Source of the DNA: Chalciporus piperatus | Taxonomy: Eukaryota; Basidiomycota; Agaricomycetes; Boletales; Boletaceae | Direction: 5' to 3' | Assembly (NCBI GenBank): GCA_038093975.1 | Contig: JBBPTG010000042.1 | Coordinates: 62,001 to 126,000, forward strand | DNA: 64,000 bases | Part shown: one piece after another, positions 11,696 through 24,300 of the stretch | How the letters are laid out: each line of letters begins with the position of its first letter | Position numbering within the stretch: the stretch's first letter is position 1 | Notes under the pieces: generated by a model | Seen by the model: only the letters and a program-made list of their open reading frames with translations | Told to the model about the DNA's origin: nothing | The model's database searches: none | Made by a program: the position numbers and the translations under genes

Positions 11696-12410
11696 GAAAA
11701 ATATACGGGTTGCTTTTTTTTCGATATACCCCACGATTTCTGTTCATGGAATGACAAGAGCTGTGTTAAAAATGAATCCAGTACACCCACATTTCGATAG
11801 GGAGGTCCTCTGCAATATATTTAACCGATGCTAGGTACTTATATTTTGTCTGCATCTTCATGAACTTACAGTAAATATACTTCTTTTTAAATGGAAATTA
11901 CCATATATATGTATGGCAGTCCATCCAGCCTCTCTCCAGAGCTTAAGGAGGCCCAGTCGATCCAGTAGTTCAGAAGATCCGTGCTAGGCTCGAGGCAATC
12001 GGATGGGCAAGTCCTCAACATATGGCTGCAGCAAAGGGGCATCAAGTTAGTGGTGACGCCAGTGTCAATCATGATTCCGCGCTTATCGAAAGAGGGAATT
12101 GACGTTCCTCGACCAACAGTACATTCTCAAAGGCTGAGAGAATCAGGGAATACCTCGACACAAACAATGTCCCTGACCTTCTTCCAGAGGAGTTGCAAGC
12201 AATCGATGATGATGCTGATGCTCAACTTCACGAGAAGTTCTTCGCAGAATCCATAGCGTCGCGCGAGGCACGCTCGGACAAGATGCCAAGCAACAAGTTG
12301 TAGAACCTCTGTACATTAGCCCAAGCATGTAGCGACTAAGAAAAAATGTTTGATGGTACAATGCAGTGAAGAGGATGACGAGGTGTGGTAAGGAACACAC
12401 GCCGACGGCT
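11696..12410 (+). pseudogene. possible small split gene or gene remnant
   Basis: No long ORF. Two stretches are protein-like on the + strand: about 11960-12036, read as GGPVDPVVQKIRARLEAIGW then ASPQHMAAAKGHQ, and about 12137-12303, containing AERIREYLDTNNVPDLLPEE and ending in TAG at 12301-12303. They can be joined in phase by a GTTAGT donor after 12036 and an AAAG acceptor near 12136. I could not find a convincing first exon: the only nearby ATG is followed by an in-frame stop. I do not recognise the family. It may be a decayed gene or a short gene with an unseen 5' exon. Confidence 0.3.
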
Positions 12411-14420
12411 TCAACCTAAAAGATTCTTGACGTATCTCAACAGCTCACGACCCTACGACAGCCGATTTTAGCCACATGTAAGAAGCAAACAATTTGATAC
12501 TGACCCCATTGCTCTTCACGCCAGCTACCATGGCCTCGACGTCTTTCAGCTCAGCAGAGGGTGGTTCACTACCAACATCGTTTCTGGGAAGAAAACGAGA
12601 TAGGCGTTGTCGTTGACCGAGTTCGTGGCGTTGAACAACAGCCAGGGCTGCTCGCCAACCCTCTATTGCCTCGTCATGTGAGTCCGACGGAGGTGAGTGC
12701 GGATAGGAAGGCACTACAGTGGAGGAAACAACGTAGGGACAGTATGATCGGTGTTCCTTCACTAAGTCAAATTGTTTGGGTGCTTCGCGAGGTACTGGTG
12801 GAGACTCCCCTTCCGGAGGTGACGATGTCGGTGGTTCGTTCTTCGAATATGCCCAGAGGCCGACCCGCCGCTGACAAAGCGCACAATACACGAGGGAAGT
12901 GTCACGGAAAGCTGGGGACGCGGAGATGTTGCTGGACCAGGATTCGTTCATGCGTGACATTTTCCGTGGGCGGTCGGGAGATATGCTAAACTGCGAGATG
13001 CTCATGCGAGGAGAGGCGGAAGGAGTCGGTGTGCTCTCCCGCTCTCGATACACTCTCGAGATGGAGCTTGCACGCGAAAGCGACGGGCTTGGGGGCATGG
13101 AAGCGGAGGGCCCGTATGACCCTGCACGGGAAATGGAGAAAGATGAGGAGGTACGGCGGAGCTCATTGTGAGCGGCAGGTGGAGCGGGGGCCCATCCAAA
13201 AAGGGCAGCCAAAATTGCAGTATCCGAAGGAGTCAGAGGTTGTGCGGTTCCGTCGACGTCCATACTAGAGTCAGTTTCCGGTGATTGGCGTTCAGATGCA
13301 ACGGCGGAGACGATAGAGCGTAGAGAGTTCAGTTGGGATGATGTCTGGCAAATCCCGTCACCGACAATCGATGGAAAAAAACAATGAAGCAGACGCACGA
13401 GTGGGTGCTTGATAGCCACGCCAGCGAGCATGGCCTCAAGTAATAATGCCGTTGCTCTCAACTCTCGCACCATTGTAGCAGGCGCTTGTAGGGAGACACG
13501 GTATACCGAAACTAGCCTCAGAAATGTCAGTGACTGTGTCCAAAGACCATTGGTATCACTAACGATCGCACTGCCTGGCCTTCCAGGGGCAGCCATCCTT
13601 ATGCATTTCCACGAGAGAAATACGCTGTTTCTCGACCAATGCACTCGCTAGAGTAGGAATCTTAGTGAAGTGCCTTTACATTGAGCCTACCTTCTTACCA
13701 GCGTCCTTGTTCATACCCGCGCGACCAGCCAGTACCCAGGACACGTCACATATTCCACAAACAAGTCTATCTTTCCCATCGTTAATCCAACCACATCTTG
13801 CTGCAGCAACTGCGTCGAGTTGCGGTGGTTTATTCGCATAAGTAGTCATTTTATAAGTAGCGAGGCGGGAAAGGAAAGATGGCGTGGATGAAGGCCTATA
13901 CTCTGACGCGGGGTGTGCAGGAGGTGCCGAGGAATGTTTGAATGAGCTCGCTTGTTGGGACCGGGAGGCGGTGCGAGCGAGGATTGCGGCGAGATGAGGT
14001 GCGCTTTTCGAGACATCTATTGTGGGGGAACTTTTCGGGTGCGTGTACGAGGGTTTAATGATCAAACGGGCCTTCAGATTTATGGCAGAGACAGATGGCT
14101 GAACCCGACTGACTTGGATGAGGGTTGCGGCTCTTCCTTTGACTTTACGCCATATTTTGCCAACGTGGAGTACAACGAACGAGTAAGGTGAGGACGCTTT
14201 GATGGCGTAGGTCTCTCAGTTGTGCTGGAAAGTTCTGAAGGTGTGACAGCTCCGTCAAGCGTCCGGATTGCATCTTCAAGCTTCCTCTATGTAATAAAGA
14301 AAACTGTGGTGAGCGACGACTGCCGCAAAGGATCGAAGACCCACTACGGACCTTTGTTGTGGTTACCGAAGATGTCGAGTAGGACGAGACCGACGAGGAG
14401 GCAGATGTACTCGGCTCCAT
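12411..14420 (-). CDS. C3HC-type zinc-finger protein (NIPA/ZC3HC1, Rsm1-like)
   Basis: About 520 residues over at least five exons on the minus strand. ATG at 14418-14420, short first exon ending TTTK, joined to RKLEDAIRTLDG; the next parts read RSLYSTLAKYGVKSKEE, KSAPHLAAILART and the zinc-finger core RCGWINDGKDRLVCGICD, then an intron at about 13698-13645 and VEMHKDGCPWKARQCD. This gives the Cys, Cys, His, Cys ligands of the C3HC finger. A Ser/Pro-rich region follows, then the second Rsm1-type metal motif YCALCQRRVGLWAY and EHRSYCPYV. A last intron joins VAGVKSNG to LLRYVKNLLG and TGA at 12411-12413; that ending matches the family tail and supports the short last exon. Family members are nuclear: human NIPA at the nuclear basket, fission yeast Rsm1 in mRNA export. 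Exon joins are manual. Confidence 0.8.
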
Positions 14421-15326
14421 GAACTAAAACCGCCACTGGCACTGACGAGGGCGGGCGAGCAAGCCTCGAGTCGGATGAGACAATAAAGCTGACGTAAGCG
14501 GCTTTCCCCTGATATGTCAAATTGACCCCTGTTTCTATACTCGCAGCGTTTTATGCCAACGAATTTACATAAGTTGGGACGTGCGCGTGATCCCTAGCAC
14601 ATTCCAACACAAGATCGCATCACATTATCACATTGACTCTCTCGCACGCCTGCGATTCGTCAATCGGTTGATAGAATGTATACATGGAGTATTTGGAAAG
14701 ATCATTGCATGAGCTTTGCAGGGTGACAGACTGGAGCGACATGCGTTTGACCACGCACCTGATACAGCTATCCATGATGGCCGCGATTGGTATCGATGAC
14801 CCTAATCATTGTCAAGAAGCAGTGTTGTGTGTTTTTGGCGCATGTAGATGCAAGATTATGCGATCGTCATGCGGCATGTCTAGTAAGAAACGCCATTCCC
14901 GACAATGCAGGCCTCAGGCTCTATACGTCGCCTGGGGATGCCTAAACGAAACGGATTGTGGTCCTCTCGTAAGTTCGCCTAGCAAGTGAAAGCGCTGTCA
15001 TGGACGGGCATAGACGTTAGACGAGGAAGTCGAGGGAACTCAATGCCAACCCTCATAGCCATCGCATCGATGCCTCGCTGAGCTCATATCGACGTGAACA
15101 AGTCATAAACTTGATAAAGTTTGACACATGTCTGAATGTACGTAAATGCACGTGATCTATTGTTTTTTGGGGAAGCAACGCGGTGAACGCCAATGGAAAA
15201 TTTGGGAATGGGGAGGCTCAAAAGCATATAAGCCATCGCCATCCCTGACCGCGTCACTCTCTCTTTTACACCCGTCCCCGACATCCCCCTCCCCCTCCCT
15301 TCGTCATCCATAACTTTGCCCACAAA
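14421..15326. promoter_or_regulatory. shared upstream region of the C3HC and FAS genes
   Basis: About 900 bp between divergent starts. No gene I can support. The FAS-proximal end has a CCAAT box at 15190-15194, a TATA-like CATATAAG at 15225-15232 and a C/T-rich leader (about 15255-15310) just before the FAS ATG, the usual layout of a strongly expressed fungal promoter. Confidence 0.5.
15190..15232 (+). promoter_or_regulatory. CCAAT and TATA-like elements of the FAS promoter
   Basis: CCAAT at 15190-15194 and CATATAAG at 15225-15232, 137 and about 100 bp upstream of the FAS ATG. Spacing is ordinary for a TATA promoter with a short leader. Confidence 0.45.
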
Positions 15327-18300
15327 ATGTCTGTCCAGAACGGCGATGCCGTTCACGAGTCTTCTATCTCAACGCGTCCTTTAGTTATCACCGTTGCAAA
15401 TGTCAGAGTACGTGTATTGATCAGTAATCACATCACCCCTTTCAACACGCTTACGCCTCCCCACACTCACAGGTCTCGATCCCCGTCTCCACCAACAACG
15501 ACGTGTGGATCGCAGCTGAAGTTCTGCGAGAGGAGTTCATTCATGCTCAGAAGCATGTTGATACCTTAGATACCGCCACGGAACACGAAACCGAAACCAC
15601 ACCTCAGCCCGAGGTCGACCTGTTTGCACGCTTCTTGTCTTTCGTCGCACAAAGATTATCTGATTCACAATCCACGAAAGCACGCACTTCCCTCCTCTTG
15701 CACGTTTTCACGCATTTCGTCTCTTCCTATCTCTCGGACACAGATCTCTTCACTTTCGTGAAGACATTTGATGCCGATGTCCGTGCTTCCGTGCTATCAG
15801 CCTTCTTCACCGCACGTGCAGCCCTAGAAGAATACCATGTTCCTGATATCCCAAGTCCACCATCCTCTGCCCTTCTTTCCGCCACTACCGAAGGCGAGGC
15901 CTCCATATATGCGCTCTTCGGTGGCCAGGGAACGAACGAGGTCTACTTTGACGAACTCCAAACACTCTACGATACTTATAAACCCTACGTTTTACCCCTA
16001 ATCACGGCAATCACAAACGAGATACTCATTCCGCTCGTGATGGCGCGTCAGAAGTCAAGCTTCTACAATTACGGCATGGATGTTGCTGCGTGGATCTCTG
16101 GCGCCGTGCCTCGCCCACCTGTCGCGTACCTTGCATCGATCCCCATCTCGCTCCCTCTCATTGGCTTGACGCAACTGATCCAATACCTTGTTGTCTGCCG
16201 CGTCTCGGGTTTGAGCCCCGGTCAGCTTCGCGATCGTATTTCTGGCGCCACAGGTCACTCACAAGGCGTTGTCTCCGCTATCGCCATATCTGCTTCGACG
16301 TCTTACGAGTCCTTCGACACGAATGCGAAGAAGGCCCTTCGGTGGCTCTTTTTCTGTGGGATGCGGGGTCAAGAGGCGTTCCCCGTCTTGGCTCTTGAGC
16401 CCGGCATCGTCCAAGATGCTGTCGAGGGCGGGGAGGGCCAACCCACACCCATGTTGTCGATCAATGGTCTTGCACTTTCTGCGTTGACTCCGCATATTGA
16501 GGCGACGAACAAACACCTTCCTCCCAATTCCCAGTTGGCGGTCTCGCTTTACAATGGTCCAAGAAATTTCGTCGTCACAGGACCTCCCCGTGCGCTTTAT
16601 GGCTTGGTAACAAACCTAAGGAAAGTTCGCGCTCCCAGTGGACAGGACCAAAGCAAGGTCCCTTATTCGCAGAGGAAACCTGCATTTGGTGTTCGTTTCC
16701 TGGTCGTCAACGCCCCTTACCACAGCTCCTACCTGGCAAGCGCAACTGACAAGTTATGCAATGAAGACCTTGGTGGAGAGGACCTCTGGACCCCCGACGA
16801 ATTGGGTATTCCTGTCTTCAATACCGAAGATGGTGGGTATACTTGCAGATTCATTCCCTCCATGTCACTTAAGGCCCTGGCAGGTTCCGACATGCGCAAG
16901 AGTTCAGTATCAATCACTAGGTCTTTGTGTGACCAAATCTTCACCTCGCCCATTCATTGGGATCTTGCGACTGCGTTCCCAGAATCTGCGACCCATGTTA
17001 TCGACTTCGGGCCTGGTGGCTTGAATGGCATTGGCCCCCTTACTTCCCGCAATCTTGATGGACGTGGGATTCGCGTCATCATTCTCGGTGACAAGGGTCG
17101 CGGCGAAGCTGAGCTCTTCGACACCGACGAGGTCCAATACGAGGAGTGGTGGAGCAAGACATATGCGCCGAAGTTGGTCAAGACAGGGTAAGAGAACACC
17201 CCACGCCGCCATTCATGCTTACTTACTTGCCCCAGTGATGGCAAGATTCACCTAGACACACCTTTCTCTCGTTTGCTGGGTAAACCTCCGATCATGGTTG
17301 CTGGAATGACCCCTACCACCGTCAAAGCTGGTTTCGTTTCTGCGATCTTGTCAGCCGGCTACCACGTCGAGCTTGCAGGAGGTGGTCACTACAACGCGTC
17401 GGCACTTCGCTCCAAAGTCGATGAAATCCAGTCGAAGATACCTCCTGGCGTCGGCCTGACTTTGAACTCCCTCTATATCAATCCCCGCCAATTTGGCTTC
17501 CAGTTCCCTCTGTGGCAGGAGATGCGCCGTGAGGGTTTGCCGATTGAAGGATTTTGTGTCGCTGCTGGCGTTCCTAGTACAGAGAAAGCAGCTGAAATCA
17601 TTGGTGGCCTGCGCAACGCTGGTATCAAACACGTTTCCTTTAAGCCAGGCTCAGTTGAGGGTATTCGCCAAGTCGTCAACATCGCTGCGGCCAATCTCGA
17701 CTTCCCTATCATCCTCCAATGGACTGGGGGCCGTGCGGGTGGACATCATTCCTACGAAGACTTCCACATGCCTATCTTGAAGACGTACAGCTCTATTCGT
17801 CAGCATGGCAACATCGTTCTTGTCGGTGGTTCTGGTTTTGGTGGGGCCGATGATCTTTGGCCGTATCTCACTGGAGATTGGTCGAAGAACCTGTACGGCA
17901 CACAGCCCATGCCATTCGACGGTTTCTTGTTCGCCAGTCGCGTCATGGTGGCGAAAGAAGCACACACCAGCTCCTCTGTCAAGGATTTAATCGTCGCCGC
18001 CCCCGGCGTCGGCGACAAGGACTGGGAGAGCACTTACGTTAAGCCATCTGGTGGCATCTTGACTGTCCGGTCGGAGTTGGGCGAACCTATCCACAAGGTG
18101 GCTACCCGTGCCGTCAAACTGTGGAAAGAGTTCGACGACACTGTCTTCAAACTTCCCAAGGACAAGCGCGATGCATGGTTGACCGAACGCAAAGCAGAAA
18201 TCATCGAGAAACTGAACAAGGATTTCGCGAAGCCTTGGTTTGGGTGGAAGAAAGATGGCAGCGTTGCTCTTGATCTCGGCGACATGACCTATGAAGAAGT

Positions 18301-21300
18301 CACGCTTCGTATGATCCGCCTCATGTATGTGGCTCAACAAGAACGCTGGGTCGACGTCAGTCTACGGAACCTGACTGGTGACTGGCTGAGACGCATCGAG
18401 GAACGGTTCGCTGGTGTAGATGTCGGCCGTAAACTCAGCATCTTACAAAGCTTCGCCGAGCTCGACAAACCCTCCGCGTTCATTGACGGATTCTTCAAGA
18501 AGTACTCTGATGCTACACGCCAGCTCCTAGCTGCGGAAGATCGCGCTTATTTCCTCACCATCTCTCAACGTCCGGGACAGAAGCCGGCCCCCTTTATCCC
18601 CATCCTCGATGCTGACTTTGAGGTCTGGTTCAAGAAGGTGAGAAACAGCATGTGAGGTTTCCAACGCTGATCGGGACTCTACTTAGGACTCTCTGTGGGC
18701 GGCAGAAGATATCGAAGCTGTCTTCGACCAAGATCCTCAGCGTGTATGTATTTTGCAGGGCCCTGTCGCCGTCAAGCATTCGACGGTCAAGGATGAACCC
18801 ATAGGCGAGCTTCTGGATAATGTCACCGCTAAGCTCGTAGAGAAGTTACTTGAGCGCTCGTACGGTGGTGATGCCTCCAAAGTTCCCGCGATCGACTACC
18901 TTGCTCCACCGGCCGACGAAGTGGATATTCCTGATGAGGTTGAGTACGAAGAGTCCCCAACTGCCGTCACCTATACGGTCGGTGACGCCATCCCTGAACC
19001 ATCGGAGTGGCTCGAGGCTATTTCTGGCTCAGAGCTCAACTGGCTCAAGGCGCTGCTGACATCGGAAACCATTGTGCAAGGCCGAGCATACATCGACAAC
19101 CCACTTCGCCGCGCCCTCGCTCCTCGACGGGGACAACGTGTTGTCATCGAGACAAAGGGCGGATCCCCCATCTCAGTGGCTGTCTATGGCGCGGCTCGAT
19201 CTCATGGTGTCCACAAGCCTGGCTTCAAGGCTGTCGAGATTACCTACAATGCCTCTTCCAGCTCGATTGACGTCATCTTCATGGAGGATCGTTCCGATGT
19301 CTCGGTCCCCTTATCCTTCCAATTCAAGTATATTCCGAGCATGGGTGCCATGCCCATCCACGAAGTTTCTGAGGGTCGCAACGGACGCATCAAAGACTTT
19401 TACTGGAAACTCTGGTTTGGCGACGACCAATCGCGTCCTGAGCTCGACGTTCACGAAACCTTCATCGGTCCTGAAGTTGTGATATCGGCCAAGGACATTG
19501 AGACGTTCTGCAATGTGGTAGGAAACCAGAACGAATCATTCAAGACTGCTCGTTCCGACACCGTGAAAGCCCCGATGGACTTTGCTATTGTAACAGGCTG
19601 GCAGGTAAGTCTCTTGAACGTCGTCCTTTGCGCGTTAGTAACCTTTTGGCCAGGCGATCATGAAAGCTATCTTCCCCGACTCCATCGGCGGCGACCTTTT
19701 GAAACTTGTCCATCTCTCCAACGGTTTCCGTCTCGTTCCCGGTGCCAAACCCCTCAAGGCTGGAGATGCTTGCATTGCGGATGCTCGTATCACCTCCGTC
19801 AAGAACACCGATGCGGGGAAGGTCGTGCGAGTCAAAGGCCACGTCTTCCGCGACGGACAGCCCATCATCGAGGTTGTATCATCTTTCCTTTATCGCGGAC
19901 GCTTCAATGATTACGAGAACACGTTTGAAACGGTGGACGAACCGGATTACGTTGTTGAGTTGACCGACGATGCTGTGGTCGGTGTCATCCAGTCCAAGGA
20001 ATGGCTTTCGTGGGAGGATGAGACCATCTCTCCCAAGGCTGGTATGACCCTCGTCTTCCGTATCCAGTCCCAGGTCACCTTCAAGGACAAGGCCTCGTAC
20101 CGCGACGCGTCTGTTACCGGCGATGTATTCATGCGCGATCAGCTCAAGCGCCTGAAGAAGGTCGCCTCTGTGGAATTCAACCAGGAGGGATGTTATGGCA
20201 ATCCGGTCGTCTCCTACCTACAGCGTCACGGGGTTCCAGAAGGTCGACTCACTCCTCTCCCCAATGATGGTTACACGATGTCAACCAAAGTCTCGACCAC
20301 TTTCAGCGCTTCTCTCACAAATGAACCGTACTCGAATATATCAGGCGATTTCAACCCCATTCACATCAACCCCTACTTCTCTGATTTCGCTTCCCTCCCC
20401 GGAACCATCACCCACGGCATGTGGTCGAGTGCTGCCACGCGTCGATATGTGGAGAACATCGTTGCTGAAGGCAATCCCGACCGAGTCATTGCGTAAGTTT
20501 TGTTGTAACCTTGATATGATGCTTACTTATCGCTCATCGGCTTTCTAGCTATGATGTTTCTTTCGTCGGCATGGTCCTCCCGGGAGATGACTTGACGGTG
20601 AAGATACGTCACATCGGCATGCGCGATGGTAACATGGCTGTCAAAGTAGAGACCTTCAACCAACGAGACGAAAAAGTCCTTGAGGGTACGGCAGAAGTGG
20701 CTCAAGCCACGACAGTATACGTCTTCACGGGTCAGGGTTCTCAAGAACCTGGCATGGGCATGGACCTTTACAACGCCTCTCCTGCTGCTCGCGCTGTTTG
20801 GGATGGCGCCGATGCTCACCTTCTCGCAGTTTATGGGTTCTCGATCGTTGAGATCGTCAAGGACAACCCGAAGGAGAAGACTATTCATTTTGGTGGCATC
20901 AAGGGACAGGTCATTCGTCAGCGTTACATGGACATGACGTATGATACCATGGACAAGGATGGCAACGTCAAGACCCTCCCTCTCTTCGCTGACATTGATG
21001 ATCGCACTCCCAAATACACCTTCAGCCACCCGAACGGTCTGCTGTTTGCTACTCAATTCGCTCAAATCGCTTTGGTGGTCACCGAAAAGGCCGCTTTCGA
21101 AGATATGCGCGCCAAAGGCTTCGTTCAGAATGAATGTGCTTTTGCTGGACACTCCCTTGGCGAGTACTCCGCTCTTGCTTCCATCGCCGATGTTCTCCAT
21201 ATCTCCGCCCTTGTCGACGTCGTGTTCTACCGTGGTATCACCATGCAGCGCGCAGTCGAGCGCGATGCCCACAACCGATCCAACTACGCAATGTGCGCTG

Positions 21301-24300
21301 TGAACCCAAGCCGCATTTCCAAGACCTTCACTGATGCCGCCCTCCGAGAGGTCGTTGACACTATCTCGACCCGCACAGGCACGCTCCTTGAAATTGTCAA
21401 CTACAACGTCGAGGTAGGTTCTTTACTTTGACCCCCAGAATTATCCTCCTCATTTGTTTCAGGGCCAACAATATGTTTGTGCCGGAGAGTTGGTGTCTCT
21501 ACAGACGATGACCAATGTCTTGAATTACTTGAAGATTCAGAAGATCGACATTGCCAAGGTATGGTCGCGCAACGTTATCGAGTGAAAGTATCTCACGTTG
21601 GTGCGTCTAGCTCACTGAGACCTACACGGTGGACAAGGTGAAGGAAATGCTTGGTGACATCGTGTCAGAATCCTTCCAGCGAGCCAAGGAGTTACAGGAG
21701 TCTGAAGGTTACATCAAGCTTGAGCGTGGCTTCGCGACGATCCCACTTCCTGGAATCGATGTGCCCTTCCACTCCAGGTACTTGTGGGCAGGTGTTATGC
21801 CATTCAGAGCCTGTGAGTTTTCCTGTTCTCCTGCGATATACGACTAAAGATCGTCGTCTTAGATTTGTCGAAGAAAATCAACCCTTCTTTACTCAACCCC
21901 GACATGCTTGTGGGCAAATACATCCCGAACCTGGTTGCTAAGCCATTCGACGTCACCAAGGAATATGTACAGCTGATCTATGACCAAACATCATCGCCTC
22001 GCCTCGACAAAATCCTGAGGAAATGGGACCAAGAAGACTGGGCGTCACCCGAACAGCGCCAGAAGTTGGCCTACACTATTCTCGTGGAGCTTTTGTCCTA
22101 TCAATTTGCTTCACCAGTGCGCTGGATCGAGACCCAAGATCTGCTATTCACTCAGTACCACTTCGAACGCTTCATCGAGCTCGGTCCTTCACCGACCTTG
22201 ACCGGCATGGCGACAAGGTCCCTGAAGGCCAAATATGAGGCTCAGGACGACGCGGTTAGCCACAAGCGAGCAATCCTCTGCCACGCCAAGAATGCCCGCG
22301 AGATCTATTATCTCTTCGAGGACGAAGTTCAGGCCCCCGAGCCCGTTCCCGTCACCCCTGTCGCCACCCCAACACCTGCGCATACTCCCGCTGCTGTTGC
22401 CGTCGCCGCTCCCTCCCAAAGCGCTGCCGCCATTGAGGATGTACCGCTGAAGGCTGGTGACATTCTCCTCTTCATTATCGCTCAGAAATTGAAGAAGAGA
22501 GTCGAGGAGGTTCCGCTCACCAAGTCGATCAAAGATCTCGTTGGCGGCAAGTCTACGCTGCAGAACGAGATCTTAGGTGACCTCCAGCTCGAGTTCGCAT
22601 CCGCTCCTGAAAAGGGCGAGGAGCTCCCACTGGAAGAACTCGGCTCTGCATTGGCGGTCGGACACTCGGGAACCCTTGGAAAGTACACGTCTGGACTCAT
22701 CTCGCGTCTCATCGGTGGAAAGATGCCTGGAGGTTTCAATGCCTCTGCTATCAAAGCCCACTTGTCAAAGACTTGGGGTTTAGGCTCCTCTCGGGCTGAT
22801 GGCGTTCTCCTGTTGGGAACCACCATGGAGCCCGCCAAGCGCTTGCCATCTGAGGCGGAGGGCAAGGCATGGTTGGACACCGCAGTCAGCGCATATGCTC
22901 AGCGCTCTGGTATTTCCCTATCTAGCGGTGGATCTGGTGGATCCAGCGGTGGGGGAGCAGGAGGTGCAACCATCAACAGCGAGGAGTTCTTGAAGTTCAA
23001 AGCCGACCAGGACCGATTCGCCGCTCAAAACATCGAGCTTTATATGCGTTATCTCAACCGCGACTCCCGCGCTGGTGAAATTGCTCACGACAAGGAGAAG
23101 GCGGTATCTGCGCAGCTCCAGGCTCGCCTGGACTCGATTGCAAAAGAACACGGCGATACTTACATCGATGGAATCCAACCTGTCTTCGATCCCCTGAAAG
23201 CCCGTCACTTCGATTCCTCTTGGAACTGGGTCCGTCAGGACGCATTGCTCATGTACTACGACATCATCCACGGCAGACTCACAACCGTCGACCGAGATCT
23301 CACTGCTCGTTGCATTGCCCTCCTCAACAGAGCTGATCCCGAGCTTTTGACCTACATGCAGTACAATATCGACGGATGTGATCCCAGCAAGGGTGACACG
23401 TACGCGCTTGCCAAACAATTCGGTCAGCAGCTCATCGACAACACGAGAGAGGTTATCGGCCAACCTCCAGTCTACAAAGATGGTGAGCAACCAGGGAAAT
23501 CTTCAATTCTCCGTTTCTCTGACTTGTCTTTTAGTGACATTCCCTACCGCTCCTCACACTGAGGTCACAGCGAAAGGAGACATTGTCTACAGCGAGGTTG
23601 TTCGGGAGAACGTTCGCAAGCTGGAGGCATATGTCGAAGAGATGGCAAGCGGTGATACGATCTCCACTGTCAATATCCAAAAGGTTCAAGAGGACGTCCT
23701 CAAGCTTTGGACGGTCGTGAAGTCACAGCCTGGAATTAGCCAGGACCAGAAGAACCGTATCAAAGCTCTATACGAAGGCGTTGTGCGTTCTCTGAGGAAA
23801 GGTCCAGAGCGCACACGGATGCGAAACCGGCGTTCCTCGTCCCAGTTCCTTCGTCCCAAGGTTTCTGCTGTCGCCCCAGTTTCTGACGATAAGGTGCCCC
23901 TCCTGCACCTCAAGCGCAAGGTTGGAAACCACTGGGAGTATTCTAGCAACCTCACCGGCGTTTACCTCGACCTCTTGCATGAAATAGCGACCTCCGGTAC
24001 AACTTTCAAGGATAAGAACGCACTCCTCACTGGCGTCGGAAAGGGTTCAATTGGTGTCGAAATTCTCAAGGGCCTCCTCTCAGGAGGAGCACACGTTGTC
24101 ATCACCACTTCTCGCTACAGCCGCTCCACTGTCGAATACTACCAATCCATTTACCAGAGTTACGGCGCACGAGGCTCCGCCTTGACGGTCGTTCCTTTCA
24201 ACCAAGGTTCCAAACAAGACGTAGAGGCACTCGTTGACTACATTTACGCCACACTCGGGATGGACCTCGATTACATTCTTCCTTTCGCCGCGATACCAGA

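Noticed and set aside
20523..21272. 249-codon minus-strand ORF
   Set aside because: Lies fully inside the FAS MPT region, where the + strand has intact catalytic motifs.
22440..22970. Tandem ACP domains in FAS
   Set aside because: Only one GGKST phosphopantetheine site is present; the following segment is the structural part of the fungal ACP and a Gly/Ser linker.
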